Shown: positions 1 to 9,223, numbered from the stretch's first letter. The stretch: DNA of 64,000 nt from JAJKJG01 sp036389455 (GCA_036389455.1 DASVPW010000091.1:1-64000); one strand, 5' to 3'. The notes: generated by a model not told the origin, from the letters alone. Program-made: numbers and translations.

Positions 1-18
1 GCTTGCCATTGTCCTTCG

Positions 19-141
19 CCGGTCCGGTGACTTGAGCGAGGAGCCCGAACCCGATCCCATCTCGAACTCGGCCGTTAAACTCCTCAGCGCTGATGGTACT
101 GTGTCTCAAGACCCGGGAGAGTAGGTCGTTGCCGGGCCTGC
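19..141 (+). rRNA. 5S ribosomal RNA
   Basis: 5S rRNA of the large ribosomal subunit. The conserved core (CCGAACCCGATCCCATCTCG, then CGAACTCGGCCGTTAAAC) and the downstream GATGGTACTGTG and GGGAGAGTAGGTCG blocks are all present. Complementary GGTCCGG and CCGGGCC arms form the terminal helix. Both ends are estimated by aligning to the E. coli 5S, so they may be off by a few bases. The bases before it should be the 23S-5S spacer. Confidence 0.93.
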
Positions 142-227
142 CGAGGACAATCCCTCTTCATCGTTTCCAGCGGCGCTTCGGCGCCGCGTTCTCGTTTCGG
201 CTCCCAATCGGGAGCCGCCCAAGCTGG

Positions 228-304
<77 letters not shown>

Positions 305-323
305 ATCCCGATGTGCGTACGAT

Positions 324-351
324 CTTCGGCCCGCCCTGTGCCGGGCCGAAG
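324..351 (+). terminator. Hairpin after tRNA-fMet, possible first terminator
   Basis: A 10-bp perfect stem (CTTCGGCCCG paired with CGGGCCGAAG) with an 8-nt loop lies 20 nt after the tRNA. No T-run follows, so it may be a processing or pause structure, with the next hairpin doing the termination. Confidence 0.5.
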
Positions 352-390
352 TCGTCGCGCTGCAGTGTTGGGCAGAACTTAGCATCCTAC

Positions 391-416
391 AGCCCGGCCG
401 ATCGGCCGGGCTTTTT
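391..416 (+). terminator. Rho-independent terminator of the rRNA operon
   Basis: Stem AGCCCGGCC/GGCCGGGCT with a short loop, followed by a run of five T. It is the first canonical intrinsic terminator after the 5S and tRNA-fMet genes, so it probably ends the rRNA transcript. From here to 615 I see no gene. Confidence 0.85.
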
Positions 417-615
417 CGTGCACGTTCCTCTGCCGTCGGGCCCGGCTCGACGTGCGCCGCCGAACGGCGTCTCGGATCGGGGCGATGTACGAGAGAGCCT
501 CGTCTCTCGTCTCTTCGGTCGTCGCCTCATGTGCGCTGCCGCACATCGACGCTTCGTGAGTTGGCGCAAGCTCCTCTGGCGCCGGAAGGGATGCCGGCGC
601 GAGGAGGGAGCCATC

Positions 616-762
616 ATGACGATGATCCGTACGCAGGCCGCCGCCGACACGAACGAGTTCTCCGGGCTCGAGCATCGTTTCCCCCGCTTCGCCATCCTGG
701 CCGCCGCAGTCGTTGCAAGCCAGATCGCCTCGACGGTCCTGATGCTCATCGCCCAAGGCTGA
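616..762 (+). CDS. Small single-pass membrane protein, hypothetical
   Basis: 48 aa. I chose the ATG at 616 because GAGGAGGG lies 8-15 nt upstream; a longer in-frame reading from 313 would run through the terminator region and lacks such a site. The N-terminal 25 residues are polar. Residues about 26-46 (FAILAAAVVASQIASTVLML) form one hydrophobic helix. No family recognised. It stands alone between the rRNA operon and the next small secreted protein. Confidence 0.55.
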   Translation: MTMIRTQAAADTNEFSGLEHRFPRFAILAAAVVASQIASTVLMLIAQG

Positions 763-898
763 TGCACCCACGCGGCGGGGCGCGGATGCAGCGCCTGCGG
801 CTGCTGCGCCGAAGCGCGATTGACGGGAACCGCTCCGAATCGAGCTCGTTTCAAGGGAGCGCGCCTCTGAAGGCGCTCGACCGTCCGGAGGGGCAACC

Positions 899-1192
899 AT
901 GAAGCACCGTTTCTCCCGGCTCGGCTTCGCCCTGTTCGCGGCCTCGCTCGGCTTGGCCGCCGGGGCCCTGGCCCAGAGCTTTCCGGCGAGCTTCGCCCCG
1001 CGCTGCCAACCCGATCAGCTGCGAATCGGCACGAGCGGGGATCCTTGCGCGCCGCAGGCCGCAATGTTCGGGTTGAGGGGGCCGACCGTCATCGGCGCCG
1101 ATCCGGTTGACGTCGAGACCACCGGCAGCGTCGCGCCCCGTCGCGATTCGAACCGGCCCAGGGACGGGCACGGCGCTGCGCCGCCGCGATAG
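899..1192 (+). CDS. Small secreted protein, hypothetical
   Basis: 97 aa. GGAGGGGC sits just before the ATG. Residues 1-26 form a classic signal peptide (MKHR, then a Leu/Ala-rich core, cleavage after ALA). The mature part is short, Pro/Arg-rich and has two cysteines (FAPRCQPDQ and GDPCAPQ) that could form a disulfide. It ends in a low-complexity tail. No family recognised; periplasmic location is inferred from the signal only. Confidence 0.55.
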   Translation: MKHRFSRLGFALFAASLGLAAGALAQSFPASFAPRCQPDQLRIGTSGDPCAPQAAMFGLRGPTVIGADPVDVETTGSVAPRRDSNRPRDGHGAAPPR

Positions 1193-1339
1193 AGCGGTCC
1201 GGTCTCGACGCGCGAGCGGATCCGCCGGGGGCTGGTCTGCCCGACGCTTCATCCTGTCCGCCGGGCGACACGGTTCGACACCTCGCTCGGCTAGAAGCGG
1301 CGCTTGCCTACAGAACCGAGAACCGGCGGAGGGATCCCG

Positions 1340-1561
1340 ATGCACGCCTACAACCTGTTTCGCCGCAAGGGCGATCACGATGTCTATTGCGCGGTGCCGG
1401 AGGATTGCGCGGTCCCGGCTTTCCTGCGCGGCTCCGTGTGGGAGTTCAGCGGCAAGGTCGACGGCTCGACGGCCGCCCCGGTCGATTTCGACCCCCGGAC
1501 CGCCGCGACGGCCGTGCGCTTCAACGGCTGCTACTTCTTCGAGCCGCTCGCCGGCGGATAG
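1340..1561 (+). CDS. Small hypothetical protein (73 aa)
   Basis: Begins MHAYNLFRRKGDHDVYCAVP. The ATG at 1340 is preferred over an in-frame start at 1304 because GGCGGAGGGA lies 5-14 nt before it. There is no signal peptide or membrane helix. The sequence is acidic and balanced, with aromatic pairs (CYFFEPL near the C-terminus), as expected for a small folded cytosolic protein. Family unknown to me. Confidence 0.55.
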   Translation: MHAYNLFRRKGDHDVYCAVPEDCAVPAFLRGSVWEFSGKVDGSTAAPVDFDPRTAATAVRFNGCYFFEPLAGG

Positions 1562-1585
1562 ACCCAAGCGACCCCGGTCTCTTCC

Positions 1586-1954
1586 TCAACGCTTGCAGAC
1601 GTAGACGAACTCGACATGGATCGGCGAGAGCTTGCGCTCCTCGACGATGGCGCAGTTCGGCCGCAGGGTCGTCTCGAAATGGTATTCGACCGCGCGGCGC
1701 GGGGTCGGCGCGACTCCCGGGTCCCGGCAGGCCACGCCGGCGACCGCCGCTCCGAGGTTGTCGCGGACCATGATGACCCGTTCCTTCGGGTTCTCGTAGA
1801 CCTCGTAGGTGGTGTGGCACCCGACCGTCACGAGGGCGGGGCCGATCGGGGGGCCGTAGGTCTCGAAGATGTAGCCGGCCGAGCAGCCGGCGACCGTCGC
1901 CGCGGCCGTCGCGGCGAGCCAGAGCCTGCAAAGCACCCGCGCCTTCATCCCCAT
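1586..1954 (-). CDS. Putative lipoprotein
   Basis: 122 aa. The signal peptide ends in a lipobox (TVAGC, Cys about residue 24), so the protein should be lipid-anchored after signal peptidase II cleavage. The mature part has four further cysteines (GCHTTY, VACRDP, PNCAI, VYVCKR) that could form disulfides in the periplasm. ATG at 1954 or the in-frame ATG two codons later could be the start. It lies 3' of putA on the same strand with about 135 nt between. No family recognised. Confidence 0.6.
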   Translation of the reverse strand: MGMKARVLCRLWLAATAAATVAGCSAGYIFETYGPPIGPALVTVGCHTTYEVYENPKERVIMVRDNLGAAVAGVACRDPGVAPTPRRAVEYHFETTLRPNCAIVEERKLSPIHVEFVYVCKR

Positions 1955-2089
1955 CGTCCCGCCCGCCGCCCGACCCGGGCGCGAGCGCGACAGTGACGAC
2001 GGCGGCCCCCCCGGTCAACCCGAGCCGAAGCCGCGCTTCCCGGCCGTTGCGCCGGCGACACATCGGCTGGCGCGGGCGCGGGCATCGCT

Positions 2090-5000
2090 TCACTCCTCCA
2101 TGGCGAGCAGCATGGCGTTGCCGCCGGCCGCGGCCGTGTTGACGGTGACGGTCTGCTCGGTCGCGAAGCGCAGGAGGTAGTGCGGCCCGCCGGCCTTCGG
2201 CCCGGTGCCGGAGAGCCCGTGGCCGCCGAAGGGCTGCACGCCGACGACGGCGCCGATCATGTTGCGGTTGACGTAGACGTTGCCGACCGGGAGGCGCTCG
2301 ACGATGCGCTCCACCGTCGCGTCGATGCGGGAGTGGACCCCGAGGGTGAGCCCGTAGCCCGAGCCCTCGACGGCTTCGAGCACGCCCTCGAGGTCCCGCG
2401 CCGGATAGCGCACCACGTGCAGGATCGGCCCGAACACCTCCTCTCCGAGCGCCGCCGGACGGTCGAGCTCGAACACGTGCGGGGCGACGAAGAGGCTCCC
2501 TTCCCCGTTCGAGGGGAGGGTGGTCTCGCCCGCGTACCAGACCTTCTGCGCCTCCCGCTTCATCCGCGCCACATGGGCGTCGAGCCGCTCCTTCGCCTCG
2601 GCGTCGATCACCGGGCCGACGTGCGTCGAAGGCTCGCGCGGGTCGCCGAGCTTCAGCTCGCGGGCGGCGCCGACGATCATCGCGATCATGCGGTCGGCGA
2701 CGTCTTCCTGAAGGCAGAGGAGCCGCAGGGCCGAGCAGCGCTGGCCGGCGGAGCGGAAGGCCGAGGTCACGACGTCGTCGGCGACCTGCTCGGGCAGCGC
2801 CGTCGCGTCGACGATCATGGCGTTGATGCCGCCGGTCTCGGCGACGAGCGGCACGATCGGCCCGTCCTTCGCGGCAAGCGCCCGGTTGATCGCCCGGGCG
2901 ACCTCGGTCGAGCCGGTGAAGACGACGCCCGCGGCGGCGGGATGCTGGACGAGCCGGGCGCCGGCGGACCCATCGCCCGGCACGAGGTGGAGCGCGGCCG
3001 CCGGCACGCCGGCCTCGTGCAGGAGCCGCACCGCCTCGGCCGCGACGAGGGGCGTCTGCTCGGCGGGCTTCGCCACGACGCCGTTGCCGGCCATCAGCGC
3101 CGCCGCGATCTGGCCCAGGAAGATCGCGAGCGGGAAGTTCCAGGGCGAGACCGCGACGAACACGCCGCGCCCGCGCTGGCGAAGCACATTCGATTCGCCC
3201 GTCGGCCCGGGCAGGGGCGCGTCGGCCCCGAACAGGCGCCGTCCTTCCGCGGCGTAGTAACGGCAGAAGTCGACCGCCTCGCGCACCTCGGACAGGGCGT
3301 CGTCGAGGGTCTTGCCGCCCTCGGCCTGGAGGAGGTGGATGAAGCGTCCGCGCCGGGCCTCCAGAAGATCGGCGGCGCGCTCGAGCGCCGCGGCGCGCGC
3401 CTCGGCCGGAGTCTCGCTCCAGGCCCGGAAGCCGCGCCGCGCCGCGTCCATGGCCTCGTCGGCGGTGGCGGGGGCGGCCTCGGCGACGCGGCCGATGACG
3501 GCGCCATCCGTAGGACTGAGGACGGGCCGCTCCGTCCCGGCTTGAGCGACACCGTCGATGAGGGGCGCGGCGGAAAACCCTCTCCCTCCCGGGGAGAGAG
3601 AGGTGATCGCGCCCGCCTCAACCTCCTTCAGCAAGTCTTCGAGCGAGCGGCGGTGCCCGAACTCGGCGCCGCGCGAGTTGCGCCGGTCCGGGGCGAAGAG
3701 GTCGCGCGGGAGGGGGAGCCTCGGATGGCGGGCGGCCTCGGGCTGCCCGACGATGTCGGCGGGGCGCCGCAGAAGCGTCTCGACCGGCACGTCCGGATCG
3801 GCGGCGACCGAGACGAAGGAGGAGTTGGCGCCGTTCTCGAGGAGCCGGCGGACGAGATACGCCAGGAGGTCGCGGTGGCCGCCGACGGGGGCATAGGTCC
3901 GGCAGGCGGCTCCGGGAAGCGTCTCGATCAGCCGCCCGTAAAGGCTCTCGCCCATGCCGTGCAGGCGCTGGAACTCATAGCCTTCGTTCCCGCCGGCCCG
4001 CTCGACGATGGAGGCGACGGTGAGCGCGTTGTGGGTCGCGAACTGCGGGAAGACGCGCGGGCGGAGGGCGAGCAGCCGCTCGGCGCAGGCCATGTAGTTG
4101 AGGTCGGTCATGGCCTTGCGGGTGAACACCGGGTAGTCGTCGAGGCCGCGCTCCTGGGCGCGCTTCACCTCGGTATCCCAGTAGGCGCCCTTGACGAGCC
4201 GCACCATGAGGCGGCGGCCGAGGCTCTCGCCCAAGGCAGCGATCCAGTCGATCGCGGCGAGAGCCCGCTTCTGGTAGGCCTGGATCGCGAGCCCGAAGCC
4301 GTCCCAGCCGGCGAGCGACGGATCCGGCAGCGCCGCCGCGATCACGTCGAGGGACAGCTCGAGCCGGTCCGCCTCCTCGGCGTCGATCGTGAAGTTGAGG
4401 TCGAATTCGCGCGCCTTCTGGGCGAGCGCGACGACGCGGGGCACGAGCTCGGCCATGACGCGGTCGCGGCTCACGGCCTCGTAGCGCGGGTGCAGGGCCG
4501 AGAGCTTGACCGAAATGCCCGGCCGGTCGGGCAGGGGCTCGTTGCCGGCGGCGCGCCCGATCGCCGCGATGGCGGCGGCGTAGGACGCGAAGTAGCGCTC
4601 AGCGTCCTCGGCCGTGCGGGCGCCCTCGCCCAGCATGTCGAAGGAGTAGCGGTAGAGACGGCCGGCGCCCGCATGCGCGCGCTCGAGCGCCTCGCCGATG
4701 GTCTGGCCGAGCACGAAATGGCTGCCCATGACCCGCATGGCCTGGCGGGTCGCGGCCCTGACCGCAGGCAGGCCGAGGCGCTTCGCGAGCTGCCCCAGAA
4801 TCCCTTCGGGAGTCTCGCCGGGCTGGATGATTCTGGCGGTGATCCCGAGCGCCCAGGCGGAAGCGTTGACCAAAAAGGCCTCCGAGCGCGTCTCGTGGCG
4901 GGCGAAGTCGCCCTGCCCGAGCTTGTCCTCGATGAGCCGGTCGGCGGTCGCGGCGTCCGGCACTCTTAAGAGCGCCTCGGCCAGCACCATGAGGGCGAGG

Positions 5001-5212
5001 CCCTCCTTGGTCGAGAGCGAGTACTCGCGCAGCACCTCCTCGACCCCGCCGAGGCCGCCGCGGTGGGTCCGGATGGCGGCGACGAGGTCGCGGGCTCGCG
5101 CGTCGATGCGGCGCTCGCGCTCGGGCGCAAGGCGCGCCGCGCCGAGAAGGCGGCCGGCGATCGCGGCATCGTCCTCGGCATAAGGGGCATCGAAGGGGGC
5201 AGGGCTCGCCAC
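2090..5212 (-). CDS. putA: Bifunctional proline dehydrogenase / L-glutamate gamma-semialdehyde dehydrogenase PutA
   Basis: Oxidises proline to P5C (FAD-dependent) and then glutamate semialdehyde to glutamate (NAD-dependent). 1040 aa: helical arm about 1-170, PRODH barrel about 180-470 (VKLSALHPRYE, RLVKGAYWD, TYAPVGGHRDLLAYLVRRLLENG), then the ALDH domain with SPWNFPLA, FTGSTEVA, the general-base ETGG and catalytic Cys in AGQRCSALR near residue 825. There is no N-terminal ribbon-helix-helix domain, so this is the short non-DNA-binding PutA. The linker between the two domains carries a palindromic repeat (see 3578). The gene is monocistronic in appearance. Confidence 0.97.
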   Translation of the reverse strand: MASPAPFDAPYAEDDAAIAGRLLGAARLAPERERRIDARARDLVAAIRTHRGGLGGVEEVLREYSLSTKEGLALMVLAEALLRVPDAATADRLIEDKLGQGDFARHETRSEAFLVNASAWALGITARIIQPGETPEGILGQLAKRLGLPAVRAATRQAMRVMGSHFVLGQTIGEALERAHAGAGRLYRYSFDMLGEGARTAEDAERYFASYAAAIAAIGRAAGNEPLPDRPGISVKLSALHPRYEAVSRDRVMAELVPRVVALAQKAREFDLNFTIDAEEADRLELSLDVIAAALPDPSLAGWDGFGLAIQAYQKRALAAIDWIAALGESLGRRLMVRLVKGAYWDTEVKRAQERGLDDYPVFTRKAMTDLNYMACAERLLALRPRVFPQFATHNALTVASIVERAGGNEGYEFQRLHGMGESLYGRLIETLPGAACRTYAPVGGHRDLLAYLVRRLLENGANSSFVSVAADPDVPVETLLRRPADIVGQPEAARHPRLPLPRDLFAPDRRNSRGAEFGHRRSLEDLLKEVEAGAITSLSPGGRGFSAAPLIDGVAQAGTERPVLSPTDGAVIGRVAEAAPATADEAMDAARRGFRAWSETPAEARAAALERAADLLEARRGRFIHLLQAEGGKTLDDALSEVREAVDFCRYYAAEGRRLFGADAPLPGPTGESNVLRQRGRGVFVAVSPWNFPLAIFLGQIAAALMAGNGVVAKPAEQTPLVAAEAVRLLHEAGVPAAALHLVPGDGSAGARLVQHPAAAGVVFTGSTEVARAINRALAAKDGPIVPLVAETGGINAMIVDATALPEQVADDVVTSAFRSAGQRCSALRLLCLQEDVADRMIAMIVGAARELKLGDPREPSTHVGPVIDAEAKERLDAHVARMKREAQKVWYAGETTLPSNGEGSLFVAPHVFELDRPAALGEEVFGPILHVVRYPARDLEGVLEAVEGSGYGLTLGVHSRIDATVERIVERLPVGNVYVNRNMIGAVVGVQPFGGHGLSGTGPKAGGPHYLLRFATEQTVTVNTAAAGGNAMLLAMEE
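3578..3600. repeat. Palindromic repeat unit inside the putA linker
   Basis: CCCTCTCC and GGGGAGAGAG arms around a short centre. It is the same CTCTCCC/GGGAGAG design found in intergenic positions at 8124, 13106, 21951 and 62430. Here it is read in frame as part of PutA (about residues 537-545, SLSPGGRG), between the PRODH and P5C dehydrogenase domains where an insertion can be tolerated. Confidence 0.6.
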
Positions 5213-5418
5213 GGCGCTCTCCCGGCGGGCTTACAGCCCGCGGTCCCCAAGCTATGTGGATTCGGCGGCGATTTCGATGCCGCCGATGCAAGGGTCACGG
5301 GTTGACCCCGGGCGGCTTTCCGGGTGCATTGCGGCGAACGGCACGAGGATTGCGGCGCTCCCGAACGGGAGCGCGGCGGCCCGACTGCCGCTTTCCGCGT
5401 TCGTTCCGGAGTGTCCCG

Positions 5419-6468
5419 ATGCCCCGTTCCTCCGCCCCGACGCGCCGGCTTTTCCTGCGGGCGGGGGCGGGGCTCGCGGCAGCGCTCGCGCTCCGGCCGC
5501 TCTCGGCAGCGGCGCAGACGGCGGTGCGCTTCTCCCTCGACTGGCGCTTCGAGGGGCCGGCGGCGCCGTTCACCCTCGCCCTCGACAAGGGGTACTTCAA
5601 GGCCGAGGGCCTCGACGTGACGATCGAGCCGGGGGCCGGCTCCCGCGAGCCGATCGCCCGCGTCGCCTCCGGCGCCTACGACATCGGCTTCGGCGACATG
5701 AATTCGCTGGTGCGCTTCCGCGACGAGAACCCGGCGGCCGGCCTCAAGGCCGTGATGATGATCTACGACCGTCCGCCCTTCGCCATCGTCGGGCGCCGCA
5801 GCCGCGGCGTCACGGAGGCGGTGTCGAGCCTCAGGCGCCGGAGAATCGGCGCCCCAGCGCAGGACGCGACTTACGCCCAGTGGCCGCTCTTCAAGACGGT
5901 GAACGGCATCGACGAGAAGGAGTGGAACATCCAGATCGAGAACGTCGGCTTCCCGGTCCGCGAGCCGATGCTGGCCCAGGGCGAGGTCGACGCGGTGCTT
6001 GGGTTCTCGATGACGTCCTTCATCGGCCTGAAGTCCCGGGGCGTGCCGGCGGACGACATCGTCGTCATGGCGATGAGCGACCACGGGGTCGAGCTCTACG
6101 GCAATGCCATCCTGGTCGGGCAGAAGTTCGCAGCCGAGAAGCCGGAGGCCGTGCGGGGCTTCCTGCGCGCCGTCGTGAAGGGCTTGCGCGACACGGCCGC
6201 TGACCCCTCGGCCGCGGTCGATACGGTGATGCGCCGCAACGAGGTCGCCCGCAAGGACGTGGAGCTCGAGCGGCTCGCCATGGTCCTGCGGCAGAACATT
6301 CTGACGCCCTGGGTGCGGGAGAACGGCGTCGGCGGCATCGACCGGGCCCGCTTCGAGAAGGCCCTCGACCAGATCGGCCTCGCCTACCCCTACAAGGCGA
6401 AGCCCAAGCCGGAGGACGTCTTCGACGACCGCTTCCTGCCGCCGCCCGAGGAGCGGAAGGTGGATTGA
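5419..6468 (+). CDS. ABC transporter substrate-binding protein, NMT1/THI5-like (NitT/TauT family)
   Basis: 349 aa periplasmic binding protein. I chose the ATG at 5419 because a twin-arginine-type signal follows (RRLFLRAGAG, Ala/Leu core, cleavage after AAA). The mature protein opens FSLDWRFEGPAAPFTLALDKGYFKAEGLDV, the usual start of NMT1/SsuA-type proteins that bind small organic ligands. There is no permease or ATPase next to it; the acyl-CoA synthetase begins 25 nt downstream, so the two are probably cotranscribed. The ligand may be a carboxylate or precursor handled by that enzyme (inference). Confidence 0.85.
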   Translation: MPRSSAPTRRLFLRAGAGLAAALALRPLSAAAQTAVRFSLDWRFEGPAAPFTLALDKGYFKAEGLDVTIEPGAGSREPIARVASGAYDIGFGDMNSLVRFRDENPAAGLKAVMMIYDRPPFAIVGRRSRGVTEAVSSLRRRRIGAPAQDATYAQWPLFKTVNGIDEKEWNIQIENVGFPVREPMLAQGEVDAVLGFSMTSFIGLKSRGVPADDIVVMAMSDHGVELYGNAILVGQKFAAEKPEAVRGFLRAVVKGLRDTAADPSAAVDTVMRRNEVARKDVELERLAMVLRQNILTPWVRENGVGGIDRARFEKALDQIGLAYPYKAKPKPEDVFDDRFLPPPEERKVD

Positions 6469-6493
6469 GGCGCCCGCTCTGGTAAGACGGCCC

Positions 6494-8110
6494 ATGCTCG
6501 CCCCCGCCCCCGACTACGACAGCCTCGTCGCCGCGTTCCGCTGGGCGATCCCGGAGCGCTACAACATCGGCGTCGACGTGTGCGACCGCTGGGCCGCGCG
6601 GGAGCCGGGGCACGCCGCGATCCTCGACGTCGCCCCGGACGGGCGCGTCTCGGCCCTGACCTACGGCGAACTGCGGGATCGCTCGAACCGCCTCGCGGAC
6701 GCGCTTAGCGCCCGCGGGGTCAGGCGCGGCGACCGCGTCGCGATCCTGTTGCCGCAGGGGCCGGCGGTGCCGGTCGCGCATGTGGCGCTGTACAAGCTCG
6801 GCGCCGTCGCGCTGCCGCTCGCGGCCCTGTTTGGCATCGACGCCATCGCTTATCGCCTCGACGACGCCGGCGCGAAGGCGCTCGTCACCAACGCGGCGGG
6901 CCTTGCGAAGCTCGCGCAGATCCGTGCCGACGTGCCGGCTCTTGAGGTCGTCATCTCGACCGACGGGCCGGACGGCTCAGCCGAGGGCTTTTGGGAGGTG
7001 CTGGAACGGGCAAGCCCCGACTTCACACCGGTCGACACGGCGGCCGACGATCCCGCCATGATGATCTACACCTCGGGCACGACCGGGCCGCCGAAGGGCG
7101 CGCTGCACGGTCATCGGGTGCTGCTCGGGCACCTGCCGGGCGTGCAGATGCCGCACGAGTTCCTGCCTCAAGGAGGCGACCGGCTCTGGACACCCGCCGA
7201 CTGGGCCTGGGCCGGCGGCCTCCTCAACGTGCTCCTGCCCGGGCTGCACTTCGGCGTGCCCGTGGTGGCGCGGAAATCCGAGAAGTTCGATCCCGAGGAG
7301 GCGTTCCGGCTCATGGCCGACATGGGCGTGCGCAACACCTTCGTGCCGCCGACGGCGCTCAGGATGCTGCGCGCCGTGCCGAACCCGCGCGGGCGCTTTG
7401 ACTTGCAGCTCCGCACCATCGCGTCCGGCGGCGAGGCGCTCGGCGCCGAGACCTTCGCCTGGGGCCGGGAGGCGCTGGGGCTGACGATCAACGAGTTCTA
7501 CGGCCAGACCGAGTGCAACCTCGTGCTCTCCTCCTGCGCCGCGATCGGGGTCGCGAAGCCCGGCGCCATCGGTCGCCCGGTGCCGGGGCATAGAGTGGCC
7601 GTGATCCGCGACGACGGCACCCCCTGCGGGCCCGGCGAGCTCGGCCAGATCGCGGTCGCGCGGCCGGACCCCGTGATGTTCCTCGCCTACTGGAACAAGC
7701 CCGGCGCGACCGAGGCGAAGTTCGTCGGCGACTGGATGACGACCGGCGACCAGGGGATGCTCGACGAGGACGGCTATATCCGGTTCGTCGGCCGTGACGA
7801 CGACGTCATCACCTCGGCCGGCTACCGCATCGGCCCGGGCGAGATCGAGGACTGCCTGATCCGCCACCCGGCCGTGGCGCTCGCCGCCGCCGTCGGCAAG
7901 CCCGATCCGGTCCGGACCGAGATCGTGAAGGCGTTCGTCGTGCTGAAGGAAGGCTACAGCCCCTCCGACGGCCTCGCCTCCGACATCCAGGCTTTCGTGC
8001 GCGGGCGCCTCTCGGCGCACGAATACCCGCGCGAGATCTCCTTCCGCCGGAACCTGCCGCTGACCACGACCGGCAAGGTGATCCGCCGCCTCCTGCGCGA
8101 GGAGGCTTGA
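6494..8110 (+). CDS. AMP-dependent acyl-CoA synthetase
   Basis: 538 aa. It activates a carboxylic acid to acyl-AMP and then acyl-CoA. The P-loop MIYTSGTTGPPKG lies near residue 190; NEFYGQTE (A5-type motif), the DWMTTGDQG motif and the C-terminal catalytic Lys in TTTGKVIRR are intact. Length and the opening PERYNIGVDVCDRWA resemble the medium-chain or benzoate-type ACSM/AcsM-like group, but the substrate cannot be read from sequence. It follows the binding-protein gene closely (25 nt). A palindromic repeat lies immediately after the stop. Confidence 0.9.
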   Translation: MLAPAPDYDSLVAAFRWAIPERYNIGVDVCDRWAAREPGHAAILDVAPDGRVSALTYGELRDRSNRLADALSARGVRRGDRVAILLPQGPAVPVAHVALYKLGAVALPLAALFGIDAIAYRLDDAGAKALVTNAAGLAKLAQIRADVPALEVVISTDGPDGSAEGFWEVLERASPDFTPVDTAADDPAMMIYTSGTTGPPKGALHGHRVLLGHLPGVQMPHEFLPQGGDRLWTPADWAWAGGLLNVLLPGLHFGVPVVARKSEKFDPEEAFRLMADMGVRNTFVPPTALRMLRAVPNPRGRFDLQLRTIASGGEALGAETFAWGREALGLTINEFYGQTECNLVLSSCAAIGVAKPGAIGRPVPGHRVAVIRDDGTPCGPGELGQIAVARPDPVMFLAYWNKPGATEAKFVGDWMTTGDQGMLDEDGYIRFVGRDDDVITSAGYRIGPGEIEDCLIRHPAVALAAAVGKPDPVRTEIVKAFVVLKEGYSPSDGLASDIQAFVRGRLSAHEYPREISFRRNLPLTTTGKVIRRLLREEA

Positions 8111-8123
8111 GAGCGGACCTTCG

Positions 8124-8146
8124 CCTTCTCGCAAGCGGGGGAGGGG
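8124..8146. repeat. Palindromic repeat after acyl-CoA synthetase gene
   Basis: CCTTCTCGCAAGCGGGGGAG-type arms around a GCAAGC centre, 14 nt past the upstream stop codon. It resembles the right half of the large composite at 13106-13230 (CTCTCCCGCAAGCGGGAGAG). It may act as a transcript-end hairpin. Confidence 0.5.
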
Positions 8147-8338
8147 AGTGGGGGCGATTTCCCGGCGCCGCCTTGTAAATCGGCGGTTCCTCCCCATATC
8201 AGCCTCAACCTGGCGCCTTGAGCGCCGGTTTCGGCCACGATGCCGGGACGGTGACGCCGGATGTACGCGCACTGTTTCGCCGTGGCCGTTCGTATTTTCA
8301 GGCCGCGCCGCGGTCCTTCCACCCTCTCCCCAAAGAAA

Positions 8339-8362
8339 CGCCGGGCCCTCTCGGGCCCGGCG
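8339..8362 (-). terminator. Intrinsic terminator for the minus-strand stress cluster
   Basis: Perfect 10-bp GC stem (CGCCGGGCCC/GGGCCCGGCG) with a four-base loop. On the minus strand it lies about 33 nt after the stop of the gene ending at 8395 and is followed by TTTCTTT. Confidence 0.8.
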
Positions 8363-8394
8363 CGGTGGCTTCGGCAGGCGGCTTCGCAGGCCTG

Positions 8395-9189
8395 TCAGTG
8401 GTTCTGGAACCGTCCCGACGGACCGGAGCGCTGGTCGCGCCGCCAATCGTCGCCGTCCGGCGAAGCGAAGCGGTCGTCCTCGCCGAGCGCCTCGTCCACG
8501 TATTCCCGTCCCCTCTGGGTCATGTCGCGGGCGTAGCGCATGCCCTGCCCGCGGACCTCGTCGGCCCAGCGCCCGAAGACCTGGTCCTCGCGCCGGGTGC
8601 GCGGCAGGAGCGCGCCAAGGAGGAGCCCGGCCGCGAGGCCGACCACGCCGACGAGGACCGGGTTCTCGGCGACGAAGCGCTGCACTGAGCCGCCGTACTG
8701 GCGGACGTCCGGCAGGGAGCGGCGGACGTTCTCGAACTGGCGCGAGCCCTGCTCGTAGGCGCCGCGCGCGGCGCCGCGGGCCCATTCGGTCGCCTGCTCG
8801 GCGACTTGGCCCGCCGTCTCCGAGGCTTGCTCGTAGAGCTCGCCGGCGCGCTGCTGCACCTGGCCGGCGGCGTCGCGCACGGTCTCACCGGCGGATTGCG
8901 CCGCCTGGCGTGCGGTGTCCATGGCCGATCCTGACCCCGACTGACCGCCTGCTTGCCCCTGTTTCTGGCCGCCGAGGCCCTTGCCGGCGTCCTTGTCCTG
9001 GTGGCGCAGGTGCTCGGGCCCTTGCGACGACTGGCCGGAGCCGGTCTGGCTGCCGCCTAGGGGCTTCGAGGTGTGCGAGGCGAGAGTCGGGCTCTGCGGC
9101 TGGCCCGCGCCCCCCGTCGCGCCGGATGCGATGTTCGCGGCCGAGGCCGTATCCGAGCCGCTCCGCTGGTTGTTGCCCGAGTTCGCCAT
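8395..9189 (-). CDS. YqjD/ElaB-like (DUF883-type) membrane-anchored stress protein, putative
   Basis: 264 aa. Start ATG at 9189 is preceded by GGAGAGAG. The N-terminal 100 residues are low-complexity Gly/Ser/Gln/Ala. The middle (about 105-180) is an Ala/Gln/Glu coiled-coil-like stretch, and near 190-215 comes a glycine-rich hydrophobic helix (VGVVGLAAGLLLGALLP) typical of DUF883 proteins that attach to the inner membrane. An acidic tail follows. It is the last gene of a minus-strand cluster with two small membrane proteins, another anchored protein and a BrkB homologue. Family assignment is by architecture only. Confidence 0.6.
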   Translation of the reverse strand: MANSGNNQRSGSDTASAANIASGATGGAGQPQSPTLASHTSKPLGGSQTGSGQSSQGPEHLRHQDKDAGKGLGGQKQGQAGGQSGSGSAMDTARQAAQSAGETVRDAAGQVQQRAGELYEQASETAGQVAEQATEWARGAARGAYEQGSRQFENVRRSLPDVRQYGGSVQRFVAENPVLVGVVGLAAGLLLGALLPRTRREDQVFGRWADEVRGQGMRYARDMTQRGREYVDEALGEDDRFASPDGDDWRRDQRSGPSGRFQNH

Positions 9190-9223
9190 TGTCTCTCTCC
9201 TCCGGTGTGTCGTTGAAAATGCG

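Noticed and set aside
313..762. 149-codon plus-strand frame from 313
   Set aside because: It runs through the rRNA-operon hairpins and terminator; only the 48-codon part from 616 has a ribosome site and protein-like content.
2180..4969. 929-codon plus-strand frame opposite putA
   Set aside because: Antisense shadow of a GC-rich gene; His/Arg/Gly-rich composition and no domain.
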